Below, piece by piece: positions 45,237 to 54,401 of a DNA stretch of 64,000 nucleotides. The stretch is taken from contig JACQBC010000001.1 of assembly GCA_016194635.1 (NCBI GenBank), positions 1 through 64,000 of the forward strand, in the 5' to 3' direction. The translations under genes were made by a program, and so were the position numbers. The notes below the pieces were generated by a model that made no database searches, was not told the origin of the DNA, and saw nothing but the letters and a program-made list of their open reading frames with translations. How positions within the stretch are numbered: the first letter of the stretch is position 1; each line of letters starts with the position of its first letter. The DNA comes from Gammaproteobacteria bacterium (GTDB taxonomy: Bacteria > Pseudomonadota > Gammaproteobacteria > UBA6429 > Thiohalophilaceae).

Positions 45237-45331
45237 GGACGTGATTACCTTCGTTAAAAATCCAGTTGAGGCCGGTCAGTCGACCGGAAAGACCGCGCAT
45301 TGTACTGAAATCGGTGAAAAAGTGAAGGGGA

Positions 45332-46687
45332 TTATCCTATTCCCGGTGGCATTCGACCCTTAAATTGCTGCATAAGGCGTTGAATACCCCCGCCTTTTCG
45401 CATCTGTTTCATCATCCGTTGAATCTGGTCAAATTGCTTTAACAACCGGTTGACGTCCTGCACCTGGGTACCCGAGCCGGCGGCAATGCGGCGTTTACGC
45501 GAACCGTTGAGGATATCGGGTTTACGCCGTTCCTTCGGCGTCATGGCGTTAATAATCGCCTCCATGCGTTTGACTTGCCGATCATCGATTGCACTGGCGG
45601 CCCCGGCCGGTAACTGCCCCATGCCAGGCAGTTTGTCGAGCAAACTGCTAATACCGCCCATGTTTTGCAGTTGGCGGAATTGCTCACGGAAATCCTCAAG
45701 ATCAAAACCACCCTTCTTAACCTTCTGAGCGAGCTTCTGCGCTTGTGCCTGGTCGACATGCTGCTGGGCCGCCTCGACCAAACCCACCACGTCACCCATT
45801 CCTAGAATTCGCGCGCTCACCCGCTCGGGATAAAACGGTTCAAGCGCCTCCAGTTTCTCGCCCGTGCCCATGAACTTGATCGGCTTGCCGGTAAGATAAC
45901 GCACCGACAGCGCCGCCCCGCCACGGGCATCTCCGTCGGCCTTAGTCAGGATCACACCGGTGAGCGGGAGGGCCTTGGCGAACGCCGCGGCGGTATTGGC
46001 CGCGTCCTGGCCGGTCATACTATCAACTACGAAGAGGGTTTCGACCGGCTGTAACTGCTCGTGCAGTTGCTGAATTTCTTGCATCATGTCGCTATCAATA
46101 TGTAACCGACCGGCGGTATCAACAATCAACACATCGGCGTGCTGGATCCGTGCGGCCTTAAGCGCCGCCTCCGCAATAGCAGCAGGTAATTGATTAGTTT
46201 CGCTAGGAAAAAAACTTGCCCCGGCCTGTTCAGCCACGGTCTTCAATTGGGCTATCGCGGCGGGGCGATACACGTCACAGCTGACTACCATGACCTGTTT
46301 ACGCTGGCGGGTTTTAAGAAAATACGCCAACTTGCCCGCCGTGGTGGTTTTACCCGCGCCTTGCAACCCGGCCATGAGAATGACGGCGGGAGGAGTTACA
46401 GTAAGCAGCAGCTCATCGTTACTCGCCCCCATCAACTGGGTCAATTCATCGTTAACGATTTTAATGAACACCTGGCCGGGGGTGAGACTCTTTAGCACCT
46501 CGGTTCCCACCGCTCGCACCCGTACCTGTTCCAATAACGCCTTTACCACCGGCAAGGCAACATCCGCCTCTAGCAGGGCTAGGCGTACGTTACGCAGGGT
46601 ATCTTTAATATTGTCTTCAGTGAGGCGACCGATACCACGCAGGTTACGTAAGGCTTGGTCGAGACGTTGCGTCAAGTTATCAAACAT
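45332..46687 (-). CDS. ffh: Signal recognition particle protein Ffh
   Basis: Ffh, with 4.5S RNA and FtsY, targets membrane proteins. The frame is 451 residues from ATG 46687 (MFDNLTQRLDQALRNLRGIGRLTEDN). The G domain has GLQGAGKTTTAGKLA, DTAGRLHID and TKADGDARGGAALS; the methionine-rich M domain carries NGSRKRRIAAGSG. The 25 residues upstream in frame are not family-like. It overlaps nothing. Confidence 0.97.
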   Translation of the reverse strand: MFDNLTQRLDQALRNLRGIGRLTEDNIKDTLRNVRLALLEADVALPVVKALLEQVRVRAVGTEVLKSLTPGQVFIKIVNDELTQLMGASNDELLLTVTPPAVILMAGLQGAGKTTTAGKLAYFLKTRQRKQVMVVSCDVYRPAAIAQLKTVAEQAGASFFPSETNQLPAAIAEAALKAARIQHADVLIVDTAGRLHIDSDMMQEIQQLHEQLQPVETLFVVDSMTGQDAANTAAAFAKALPLTGVILTKADGDARGGAALSVRYLTGKPIKFMGTGEKLEALEPFYPERVSARILGMGDVVGLVEAAQQHVDQAQAQKLAQKVKKGGFDLEDFREQFRQLQNMGGISSLLDKLPGMGQLPAGAASAIDDRQVKRMEAIINAMTPKERRKPDILNGSRKRRIAAGSGTQVQDVNRLLKQFDQIQRMMKQMRKGGGIQRLMQQFKGRMPPGIG

Positions 46688-46695
46688 AGCTGCGA

Positions 46696-47460
46696 TTATA
46701 TCTTGAAGCGCTCCCCTCCCGTGAGAGAATTTATCTCGTGGGTGGTAATCGCAACACGGCATTCATCAATGATCTGCCGCTCCACCCCGGGTTTATTGTG
46801 GGTGATGTACACCTTGGGTTTATGGAGCAGTTTAGCCAAATCAGGGGCTAACAAACTCGCGCAATAATGCCCGGCGCGGCGGCATAATTCGACATCGCGA
46901 TTGGTAAAAGCGGTTTCAACGATCAACAAATGCAGTCTGGAATGGGCGTTGAGCGCATTCCAAAAGTTATCGTTACTGGAGGTATCCCCACTAAAGGCGA
47001 ATGCTCCGGTGGAATTTTCCACCCGATAACCCACCCCTGGGACCACATGATTAACCCGGATCATTTCGATCCGGCGCTCCCCAATCACGCATTGTTCACC
47101 CGGCTGCATAGCGGTGTACCGCATCACCGGTTTGCGCGCATTGGGCAAGCGCGAAAAATCCGGCCAGATAACATTGTTGAAGATATATTGTTTCAACGCC
47201 TCAATGGTTACCGGTTCGGCGTGGATTGTGATGGGTTCCTGGATCTGATCAAACAGTGTATCCACCAAGAACGGGATACAGGTTATATGATCCAGATGCG
47301 AATGGGTCACGAAGATATGGCGAATCTGAGCCATTTGTGCCATGCTCAAATCACCGACACCGGTACCGGCATCGATCAAAATATCATGATCAATCAATAA
47401 GGTAGTAGTGCGTAGGTCGGTGCCCACCCCGCCACTACAGCCTAGGACACGTATATCCAT
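46696..47460 (-). CDS. Metallo-beta-lactamase-fold phosphodiesterase
   Basis: A 254-residue enzyme from ATG 47460 (MDIRVLGCSGGVG). The metal site is THSHLDHITCIPF (HxHxDH), and FAFSGDTSSND, with a late LLIVETAF. The pattern fits the class II cyclic-nucleotide phosphodiesterases (PDEase II family), so cAMP or cyclic dinucleotide cleavage is possible but unproven. It starts just upstream of ffh, with its stop nine bases before the ffh start codon. Confidence 0.8.
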   Translation of the reverse strand: MDIRVLGCSGGVGTDLRTTTLLIDHDILIDAGTGVGDLSMAQMAQIRHIFVTHSHLDHITCIPFLVDTLFDQIQEPITIHAEPVTIEALKQYIFNNVIWPDFSRLPNARKPVMRYTAMQPGEQCVIGERRIEMIRVNHVVPGVGYRVENSTGAFAFSGDTSSNDNFWNALNAHSRLHLLIVETAFTNRDVELCRRAGHYCASLLAPDLAKLLHKPKVYITHNKPGVERQIIDECRVAITTHEINSLTGGERFKI

Positions 47461-47670
47461 GTTTACCCAATGTGGTTTCCTGTAGCAAGCGTTACCGTTG
47501 CCAACATCTAAAGTTGCCGCCAAGTTAATCAGAATGTGTGCTGTTCAACAAGGTCATTGGTCGCAATTTTTAGGCTAAGCCCTTATTTTATTACGTTATT
47601 TCATGCAAGATATTTAAGTTACGGCCGCGGCGCCTCTTTTGTGGGGCAGATGATTACGTCACAATAGCGC

Positions 47671-48477
47671 ATGATCACCACTCTAGTTACGATTGCCACG
47701 CTGGGCCTGTACAGCGTGCTCACCCTGGTGTTATTGCGCCGTTTATTGCGCGCTAGCCGCGCCGCGCCTACCTCCAAGCGGGGTTGGCTGGGGCTGGGCT
47801 GGTTTGCGGTGGTGCTCCACGGCCTGTTATTACATGGCAATCTGTACGCCGGTACTGCATTGGACATGAGCTTTTTTACGGTATTTTCCCTGATTGCCTG
47901 GCTGGTAGCCGTATTGTTGTTGTTGGCCAGTATCCGTGAACCGGTGGAAAACCTAGGGATCGGTGTCTTCCCTTTGGCGGCCTTGGCGGTGTTGTTACGT
48001 ATCATTAATTCAGAACAACATACGCTGAATCATAGTCTGTCGGCCGGTCTTGAAATACATATTTTGGTTTCGGTGGTGGCCTATAGTCTGCTTACGATCG
48101 CCGCGCTGCAGGCCATTTTGTTATATATCCAAGACGCGCAACTTCATAACCACCCCGGTGGTTTTATTCGCGCCTTACCGCCTTTGCAAACCATGGAACG
48201 GTTGATGTTCCGCTTGATCGCGGTGGGTTTTGTGGTCCTCAGCGCCTCACTCATCAGCGGTATTTTTTATATCGAAAATTTGCTGGCGCAACACTTGGTA
48301 CATAAATTCGTGTTGTCCATCAGTGCCTGGGTATTGTTCGCGGTGTTGTTGTGGGGCCGGTTTCAATACGGCTGGCGTGGGCGTGTTGCGATTCGCTGGA
48401 CCTTGGCGGGTTTTATCTTGTTACTGCTTGCCTATTTTGGCAGCAAAATCGTCATTGAACTCATCCTGCACCGTTAG
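47671..48477 (+). CDS. YpjD/CcsA-like inner-membrane protein
   Basis: A 268-residue integral membrane protein with about eight transmembrane helices, of the cytochrome c assembly (CcsA/HemX-like) family. Conserved features are the histidine-containing loop LHGNLYAG and HILVSVVAYSLLTIAALQAILLY, and HKFVLSISAWVLFAVLLWGR. In enteric bacteria the ffh neighbour ypjD is the same family, followed by the CorB-type gene, which matches this layout. Function remains open; haem handling is possible. Confidence 0.88.
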   Translation: MITTLVTIATLGLYSVLTLVLLRRLLRASRAAPTSKRGWLGLGWFAVVLHGLLLHGNLYAGTALDMSFFTVFSLIAWLVAVLLLLASIREPVENLGIGVFPLAALAVLLRIINSEQHTLNHSLSAGLEIHILVSVVAYSLLTIAALQAILLYIQDAQLHNHPGGFIRALPPLQTMERLMFRLIAVGFVVLSASLISGIFYIENLLAQHLVHKFVLSISAWVLFAVLLWGRFQYGWRGRVAIRWTLAGFILLLLAYFGSKIVIELILHR

Positions 48478-48566
48478 CCACCGGGCCCGGGGGGGCTATT
48501 CACTTGACGCCATGCGCCCTAACCCGCTCTAATGAGCCCCTGACTTCAGACTGGATCTAACCGCAC

Positions 48567-49865
48567 TTGGACGATATTCCGCTTAGTCTATTATTCTTAG
48601 CCCTGTTTTTTCTGTTGCTCGCCTCCGCCTTCTTCTCTGGGGCCGAGACCGGTTTAATGAGTCTTAACCGCTACCGGCTGCGGCATTTGGCCAAACGCCT
48701 GCGAGCGGCGCGCATTGCGCTACGGTTGCTGGAACAACCCTCGCGCCTGCTAGGAGGAATTCTCCTAGGCAACAACTTCGTCAACATTCTCGCCGCCACG
48801 CTGGCCACCCTGATCGGACAACGCCTCTATCCTAAAGGGGAGTTGGGTGTATTAATTGCCACCGTCAGCCTTACCACCCTCATGATTATCTTCAGCGAGG
48901 TCACGCCCAAAACCCTGGCGGCGCTAAAACCCGAACGCTTTACCTTTCCCGCGGTATACCTGCTGGAACCGCTGTTGAAATTATTTTATCCAATAGTATG
49001 GTTGTTAAATCACGTTACCCGCCTGGTGCTGAAATTATTGGGGCTAAAAGAAGACCAACATTCGCATTTTGATCTGAGTACGGAAGAGTTGCGCACCGTG
49101 GTCAACGAGGCCGCCACCCTCATCCCTCAACGCCACCAGCAAATGTTGTTAAATATCCTCGACCTCGAAAAAGTTACGGTTGACGACATCATGGTGCCAC
49201 GCAATGAAATTGTCGGTGTCGACTTGGAAAAAAACTGGGAACATATCCTCAAGACTTTAAGTGAAAGCCAGCACACCAAACTCCCGGTTTACAAAGGTGA
49301 TATCAATCACATTGTGGGGATGTTGCATACGCGCCGGATCTTAAAACTGGTGGAGGCACGTGAAGAATTTAATCAAGATAGTCTGCGCAGTTTAGTACGC
49401 GAACCCTACTTCGTCCCACAGGGTACCCCCTTACATACCCAGCTGATGAATTTTCAACGCATGCGTCTGCGTATTGCCATGGTAGTGGATGAATACGGCG
49501 ACATCCTGGGCTTGGTCACCTTGGAGGATATCCTTGAGGAAATCGTCGGCGAATTCACCACCAATCCGGCGGACAGCAGCAGTGATATCGAGTCGCAGGA
49601 GGACGGTACCTATTTAGTTGATGGGGCCATCAACGTGCGTGAACTCAACCGCGTTTTGGAATGGCATCTGCCCACCAACGGCCCTAAGACCCTCAATGGA
49701 CTCATTATTGAATACCTCGAACATATCCCCGATCCCGGTACCAGCTTGCGGCTGGGAAATTATCCCATGGATGTCATCCAAACCACCCAGAACGCGGTTA
49801 AAACCGTGCGGATCGACCCGCGCCTGGCCATGAGACCACAGGCGGAATCCACCGAGATAGAATGA
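48567..49865 (+). CDS. CNNM/CorB-family transporter with CBS domains
   Basis: A 432-residue inner-membrane protein: an N-terminal DUF21/CNNM membrane domain (about 5-145, with FFSGAETGLMSLNRYRLRHLAKR), two CBS domains (about 195-315) with the DDIMVPRNEIVGVDL motif, and a CorC/HlyC domain (about 340-420). Such proteins move or regulate magnesium. The start is TTG 48567 (LDDIPLSLLFLALFF), as no ATG covers the membrane domain. It follows the YpjD-like gene as in E. coli (ypjD-corB). Confidence 0.92.
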   Translation: MDDIPLSLLFLALFFLLLASAFFSGAETGLMSLNRYRLRHLAKRLRAARIALRLLEQPSRLLGGILLGNNFVNILAATLATLIGQRLYPKGELGVLIATVSLTTLMIIFSEVTPKTLAALKPERFTFPAVYLLEPLLKLFYPIVWLLNHVTRLVLKLLGLKEDQHSHFDLSTEELRTVVNEAATLIPQRHQQMLLNILDLEKVTVDDIMVPRNEIVGVDLEKNWEHILKTLSESQHTKLPVYKGDINHIVGMLHTRRILKLVEAREEFNQDSLRSLVREPYFVPQGTPLHTQLMNFQRMRLRIAMVVDEYGDILGLVTLEDILEEIVGEFTTNPADSSSDIESQEDGTYLVDGAINVRELNRVLEWHLPTNGPKTLNGLIIEYLEHIPDPGTSLRLGNYPMDVIQTTQNAVKTVRIDPRLAMRPQAESTEIE

Positions 49866-49934
49866 GGTATTTACTAAGCTATATTTGTACATGAGATAAT
49901 GTCTATAATCTACGGATATTTATAAGAATTCATT

Positions 49935-50591
49935 GTGGACAATATTGTGTCGAGACTAACCCTGTCATTTCGAGGCAAGACGCTGAAAATGTACCCGGTA
50001 CCGCAGGGGAGCCTGATGATCGGCAGCGATCCGGTATGCCAGATCGTGATCGATAGCCTGGCGGTCGCCCCGCAGCATGCCCGTATCGACACCCACGGCA
50101 ATGAATCCACCTTGGTTGCCCTGGATAAAAAAGAAGGAACCTTTATCCACCAGGATCAAATCCAACAACACAAACTCCATGACGGGGATTTAATCCGCAT
50201 CGGTAAACATAACTTGACCTTCACGTCGGACGAGGTCAATAAGTTGGTATCCGATGAATCAACTTCCAGCCTGGATATCAGCAGCAGCGAGCTCGTACAA
50301 CAAGACACCGGTAAACTCCCCGGTTCATATAAACTGGGATGGTTACAAATCTTAAACGGCCAGAATCTGGGTAAGACCTTGAGCCTGGGCCGCAGCATTA
50401 CCAACCTGGGCAGACCCGGTTTGGCCACAGCCGTCATCACACGCCGCGCCGAGGGTTATTTCATCGCACAACTCGAAGGCAGCGGATCTTTATTGGTGGG
50501 CAACCAAAGCCTGGGGAATCGCAGCCTAAAACTCAACGACGGTGACGTGATTGAATTTGGCAATATTAAAATGCAGTTTTATTTAGAATGA
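49935..50591 (+). CDS. Double-FHA-domain protein
   Basis: A 218-residue cytoplasmic protein that starts at GTG 49935. It holds an N-terminal FHA-like domain (about 10-90, with LMIGSDPVCQIVIDSLAVAPQHARI) and a second, more degenerate FHA-like half (about 130-215, GSLLVGNQSLGNRSLKLNDGDVIEFGN). The middle (about 95-125) is Ser/Asp-rich. The typical phosphothreonine residues are only partly kept. It could bind phospho-partners of a pathway not in this window. Confidence 0.78.
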   Translation: MDNIVSRLTLSFRGKTLKMYPVPQGSLMIGSDPVCQIVIDSLAVAPQHARIDTHGNESTLVALDKKEGTFIHQDQIQQHKLHDGDLIRIGKHNLTFTSDEVNKLVSDESTSSLDISSSELVQQDTGKLPGSYKLGWLQILNGQNLGKTLSLGRSITNLGRPGLATAVITRRAEGYFIAQLEGSGSLLVGNQSLGNRSLKLNDGDVIEFGNIKMQFYLE

Positions 50592-50681
50592 TTTCTAAAT
50601 CGCCGTTGCGATCATAGCACCCGCCTTCTCACTCCTTTTTCCTTGGGGTTGCGCCAATAGCACGCACGCAATAACGTTTAA

Positions 50682-52049
50682 CTAAATTTTAGAAAGCGCC
50701 TCCTCCACCGTTCGCACCGCTACCACCTCCATACCCTCAAGAGCTTTGCGCGGCGCGTTGGCGGTGGCTACCACGGCGCGTTTGTAACCCTGTTTACGTG
50801 CTTCGTTCAAACGTTCCTGGCCGTTGGGGACGGGCCGGATCTCGCCGGCCAATCCTATCTCGCCGAACACAACGCAATCCACCGGAATGGGTCGATTTTT
50901 TAAACTCGAGACCACCGCCAATAACACCGGCAGATCCGCCCCGGTCTCGGTAACGCGTATTCCGCCGACAATATTGGCAAATACGTCTTGGTCGTAGCTG
51001 GTGATGCCCCCGTGACGGTGTAACACCGCCAGCAGCATCGCCAGGCGATTGTATTCAAACCCTACCGTGACACGGCGTGGATTATTACTATAGCTGTTAT
51101 CCACCAATGCCTGCACTTCCACCAATAATGGACGATTACCTTCCAAGGTCACCATGATCACGCTGCCAGCAACCGCCTGCGGGTGTTGCGATAAAAATAT
51201 CGCCGAGGGATTGGCGACTTCACGCAAGCCGTGATCGGTCATGGCGAACACTCCCAGTTCATTGACCGCGCCGTAACGGTTTTTAACCGCGCGGATCATA
51301 CGGTAGCGTTGCCCGGCTTCACCTTCAAAATACAACACGGTGTCCACCATGTGCTCCAAGATACGCGGCCCGGCCAATACCCCCTCCTTGGTAACGTGAC
51401 CGATTAAAACCATCACCGTATTGGTTTGTTTAGCGTATCGCACCCACTGCGCCGCGCATTCCCGCACCTGGGCCACGGAACCCGGCGCGGATTGTAATAA
51501 CTCGGTTACCATGGTTTGGATTGAATCGATAACCATGATCTGTGGTTGTTCCTGCACCGCCAAAGCCAACACCGATTCCAGTTGGGTGGCGGCCAACAAC
51601 CGTATTTGCGCCGCAGACAAACCCAAACGATGCGATCGCAAGCTTACCTGCTGTAACGATTCCTCACCGGTGACGTATAGGGTCTTATGCTGGGCACTTA
51701 AATTTGCGATCGTCTGCAACACCAAGGTCGACTTACCGATACCGGGGTCCCCGCCGAGTAAAATAACGGAACCGGGTACTACTCCGCCACCCAAGACCCG
51801 ATCTAATTCGGCCATGCCGGTGGTTAAGCGTTGTATGTCGTCGGGGGCGACCTCCATCAAAGCTTGGATCGAATTCGCGACGGAGGGAGGTCCGAAGCCC
51901 CTCAATCGTGAAGCTGCATGACCCGACTTAGGCATTTCGATAGACTCACTCAGGGTGTTCCAGGCACCACACTCGGCGCACTGCCCCGACCATTTGGGAG
52001 CTTGCGCGCCACAGGCGGAACACGAGTACACTGTCTTCACTTTGGCCAT
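50682..52049 (-). CDS. radA: DNA repair protein RadA
   Basis: RadA is a hexameric RecA-like helicase that moves branched recombination intermediates. The 455-residue product has the four-Cys zinc finger (YSCSACGAQAPKWSGQCAECGAW), Walker A GGDPGIGKSTLVLQ, the RadA motif KNRYGAVNELGVF, and a Lon-like C-domain. Its start codon lies only 16 bases from the TerC-family start on the other strand. Confidence 0.96.
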   Translation of the reverse strand: MAKVKTVYSCSACGAQAPKWSGQCAECGAWNTLSESIEMPKSGHAASRLRGFGPPSVANSIQALMEVAPDDIQRLTTGMAELDRVLGGGVVPGSVILLGGDPGIGKSTLVLQTIANLSAQHKTLYVTGEESLQQVSLRSHRLGLSAAQIRLLAATQLESVLALAVQEQPQIMVIDSIQTMVTELLQSAPGSVAQVRECAAQWVRYAKQTNTVMVLIGHVTKEGVLAGPRILEHMVDTVLYFEGEAGQRYRMIRAVKNRYGAVNELGVFAMTDHGLREVANPSAIFLSQHPQAVAGSVIMVTLEGNRPLLVEVQALVDNSYSNNPRRVTVGFEYNRLAMLLAVLHRHGGITSYDQDVFANIVGGIRVTETGADLPVLLAVVSSLKNRPIPVDCVVFGEIGLAGEIRPVPNGQERLNEARKQGYKRAVVATANAPRKALEGMEVVAVRTVEEALSKI

Positions 52050-52065
52050 GGTGTGATATTAAACG

Positions 52066-53259
52066 ATGCTTTGGATAACATTCCCATTAGTGATTGGATT
52101 TTTAATCTGGCTAGACCTCGGTATCTTACGTCACAAGGCCACCGATCTGTCATTGCTCGAGGCCCTGGCCCTGGCGATTTTTTGGATCAGCCTGGGACTG
52201 AGTTTCGCCCTGGTGGTATACCTGCTTTACGCGCCCCATGGGTTGGGGCGTGCGCTGCAGACGGGTATCGATAGCCGAACCGCTGTCACGCACTATATCA
52301 CGGCCTATCTGGTGGAAGAATCGCTCAGCCTGGACAATTTATTTGTCATCGCACTGATCTTACAATCGTTGCGAATTCCGCTGCAATTCCAGCAACGGGT
52401 GTTAATGTGGGGTATTGTCGGCGCCATTATCATGCGTGGTATTATCATTGTATTAGGCGTATACCTCGTACAGCACTTTACCTGGATGAATTATATCTTC
52501 GGCTCGATATTGTTGTTTAGCGCGATTAAATTGTTACGTGATTCGCAGCAACCCGAAATACACCCGACCCAAGGTGCCATGACAAGGTTCGTTCAACGTT
52601 TTATTGCGCTATCACCGGACACCGGCAGCGGCAAGTTTTTCATTCGGCAAGGCAATGCCTGGTTTATAACACCGTTGTTCATTGCCGTATTAATGGTTGA
52701 AACGGCGGATTTGCTCTTCGCCGTCGATTCCATACCCGCGGTACTGGGTATTTCTAGTGATAGTTTTATAATTTTCAGTTCAAATATCTTCGCCATCCTC
52801 GGCTTGCGCGCCTTGTACTTTGTATTAGCCGCGGCCATACAACAGTTGCGTTATTTGAACGTTACCTTGGTGGTGATCCTGGGATTCATCGGTGTCAAGA
52901 TGTTATTGTCGGAGCATTTTGTTATCGGTGCGGGAGCCTCGCTGCTGATTATCTGTACACTGTTGATTTTAGGCATTACCAGTTCCGTGCTGCACAAACC
53001 AGCCTTACAGGATAACTCCCCGCTCGTCGCGCGCGGCGGGTATGCCACTCCAGGACTGAGTGTTGCAAGTTTACGCCGCGCGCTTATCTTATTGTGGTGC
53101 AGCAGTGTTATCGTGATTGGTGTTATCATGGCGCTGGTTCCAGGACCCGCGGTGGTGGTCATTCCGGCCGGAGGCATGCTGCTTATCGCGGGATGGATAG
53201 TGGCCCATCGTCTGTTGAAACAATTCAAGGAAAAATCTGCGTCGCATGAAAAATCTTGA
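52066..53259 (+). CDS. TerC-family membrane protein with C-terminal PGPGW-like domain
   Basis: A 397-residue membrane protein with the TerC/Alx core (about residues 1-310). Landmarks are LDLGILR, EESLSLDNLFVIALI with the conserved acidic residues, and TPLFIAVLMVETADLLFAVDSIPAVLGI. The C-terminal part (about 340-397) has the pattern LVPGPAVVVIPAGGMLLIAGWIVAHRLL, similar to the PGPGW transmembrane family, so this may be a fusion. TerC proteins are linked to tellurite, pH and manganese export. The ATG is 16 bases from the radA start. Confidence 0.85.
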   Translation: MLWITFPLVIGFLIWLDLGILRHKATDLSLLEALALAIFWISLGLSFALVVYLLYAPHGLGRALQTGIDSRTAVTHYITAYLVEESLSLDNLFVIALILQSLRIPLQFQQRVLMWGIVGAIIMRGIIIVLGVYLVQHFTWMNYIFGSILLFSAIKLLRDSQQPEIHPTQGAMTRFVQRFIALSPDTGSGKFFIRQGNAWFITPLFIAVLMVETADLLFAVDSIPAVLGISSDSFIIFSSNIFAILGLRALYFVLAAAIQQLRYLNVTLVVILGFIGVKMLLSEHFVIGAGASLLIICTLLILGITSSVLHKPALQDNSPLVARGGYATPGLSVASLRRALILLWCSSVIVIGVIMALVPGPAVVVIPAGGMLLIAGWIVAHRLLKQFKEKSASHEKS

Positions 53260-54196
53260 GTTACTGTTAGTTTGCCTATTTCTCGCAGGCTGCGGTGAGA
53301 ACAGCGCGATCATTCCCATCCCGGATCAAAATACCGGCCAGCCCACCAGCGTGCAGTTCGTCACCGAGGTAAAAAACGCGGCCATTTCTGAACTTAGCAT
53401 CCAATATTTCCCTAAATACCAACCCATCGCCGTACACGACATTAGTCAACAACTCAAACATACTCCCGATAACCCCCAGGTATATCTCGCGGAACTGCCC
53501 AAGCTAGAACCCGATACCTACCGCGTCCTGGTGCGCATGGTTTATTACCAGCAACTGGCCGGTATCAACCTGCTACGCTACACCCGTGTCTATACCCGAG
53601 ACTTTCATGTCTACGCGCCCTTATCCCATGATTGTTTTACCTTTGATAATGGACCGCGCGACAGTCTGGGCTGGACTACCACCCCGGTGTATCTTGATGC
53701 GCGCGATCAACCCGTCACGGCCAGCGGTTGTCCGGGTGTCTTGTATGCCAACCATAATTGGCCCACCGCGCTCACCGATACCACCAATGGGGGTAGCTTG
53801 TTTATACCGGTCTCCGATAAATGTTTTCCCAGCACCTCGCCCACGGCCTCGCAACCGGGTAATTGGCATTTCACCTTGAGCTCACCCTCACTGCGTAATT
53901 TGCCCGCGTGGCAAAACCTCAAAGCAGTGCAATTACGCGTCGCCACCAAGGCCATCAACGTTGATATCCGCCCGGAGATTGTCTATTCCGACGGCCTGCC
54001 GATCGATAACCAACCGGGTGAACCGATCCGGTATACCACCTACCGTGGTAGCTGGCGAGTGATCGAACATCCGGTGAATTTACCCAAGGGTGCGAAAGTA
54101 TCGCAATTAAACCTGTACATCACGGGCATCCCCGAAACAACGGTGAGTAAAGACGTCGATGCGATCGTGATTGACGGTATTTGCCCCATCAAATAA
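53246..54196 (+). CDS. Lipoprotein of unknown function
   Basis: A 316-residue predicted lipoprotein with signal peptide MKNLELLLVCLFLAGCG (lipobox LAGC, Cys16). It overlaps the end of the TerC gene by 14 bases. No family was recognised. Four to six cysteines are spread along the mature part (DCFTF, SGCPG, DKCFP, DGICPI), which may form disulfides in the periplasm. The mature part looks beta-rich. Confidence 0.7.
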   Translation: MKNLELLLVCLFLAGCGENSAIIPIPDQNTGQPTSVQFVTEVKNAAISELSIQYFPKYQPIAVHDISQQLKHTPDNPQVYLAELPKLEPDTYRVLVRMVYYQQLAGINLLRYTRVYTRDFHVYAPLSHDCFTFDNGPRDSLGWTTTPVYLDARDQPVTASGCPGVLYANHNWPTALTDTTNGGSLFIPVSDKCFPSTSPTASQPGNWHFTLSSPSLRNLPAWQNLKAVQLRVATKAINVDIRPEIVYSDGLPIDNQPGEPIRYTTYRGSWRVIEHPVNLPKGAKVSQLNLYITGIPETTVSKDVDAIVIDGICPIK

Positions 54197-54212
54197 CCGC
54201 TTTGATCCAATC

Positions 54213-54229
54213 GGCACTCCTCTGGTGCC
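54213..54229 (+). promoter_or_regulatory. NtrC-like site 1 upstream of nrtA
   Basis: GGCACTCCTCTGGTGCC fits the NtrC palindrome TGCACY-N5-RGTGCA with only the outer base of each half changed. It lies about 130 bases upstream of the sigma-54 site. Confidence 0.65.
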
Positions 54230-54253
54230 CTCCAAAATATCAAACTCCTAACC

Positions 54254-54270
54254 TGCGCTAATTCGGTGCG
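54254..54270 (+). promoter_or_regulatory. NtrC-like site 2 upstream of nrtA
   Basis: TGCGCTAATTCGGTGCG fits the same palindrome with two changes. It lies 41 bases (about four helical turns) from site 1, on the same face, the usual arrangement for NtrC enhancers. Confidence 0.6.
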
Positions 54271-54345
54271 TTGCAAAATGTGTTTTTCTTCCGCATAGCA
54301 AAAATTAACCTGAAATTACAATAAGATAATCTCATTAAGCAAAGT

Positions 54346-54361
54346 TGGTACGGGACTTGCC
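54346..54361 (+). promoter_or_regulatory. Sigma-54 promoter of nrtABD
   Basis: TGGTACGGGACTTGCC has the -24 GG and -12 GC at sigma-54 spacing (TGGYAC-N5-TTGC). A start near 54373 would give a leader of about 29 bases before the nrtA ATG at 54402. Together with the two NtrC-like sites this suggests nitrogen-limitation control. Confidence 0.8.
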
Positions 54362-54401
54362 ATGCTGCACTTAACCACAGCACAACTTTAGGGAGAACGA
54401 C

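Noticed and set aside
46688-46762. N-terminal extension of ffh by 25 residues
   Set aside because: Not family-like, and it would overlap the upstream phosphodiesterase gene, whose stop lies at 46696.
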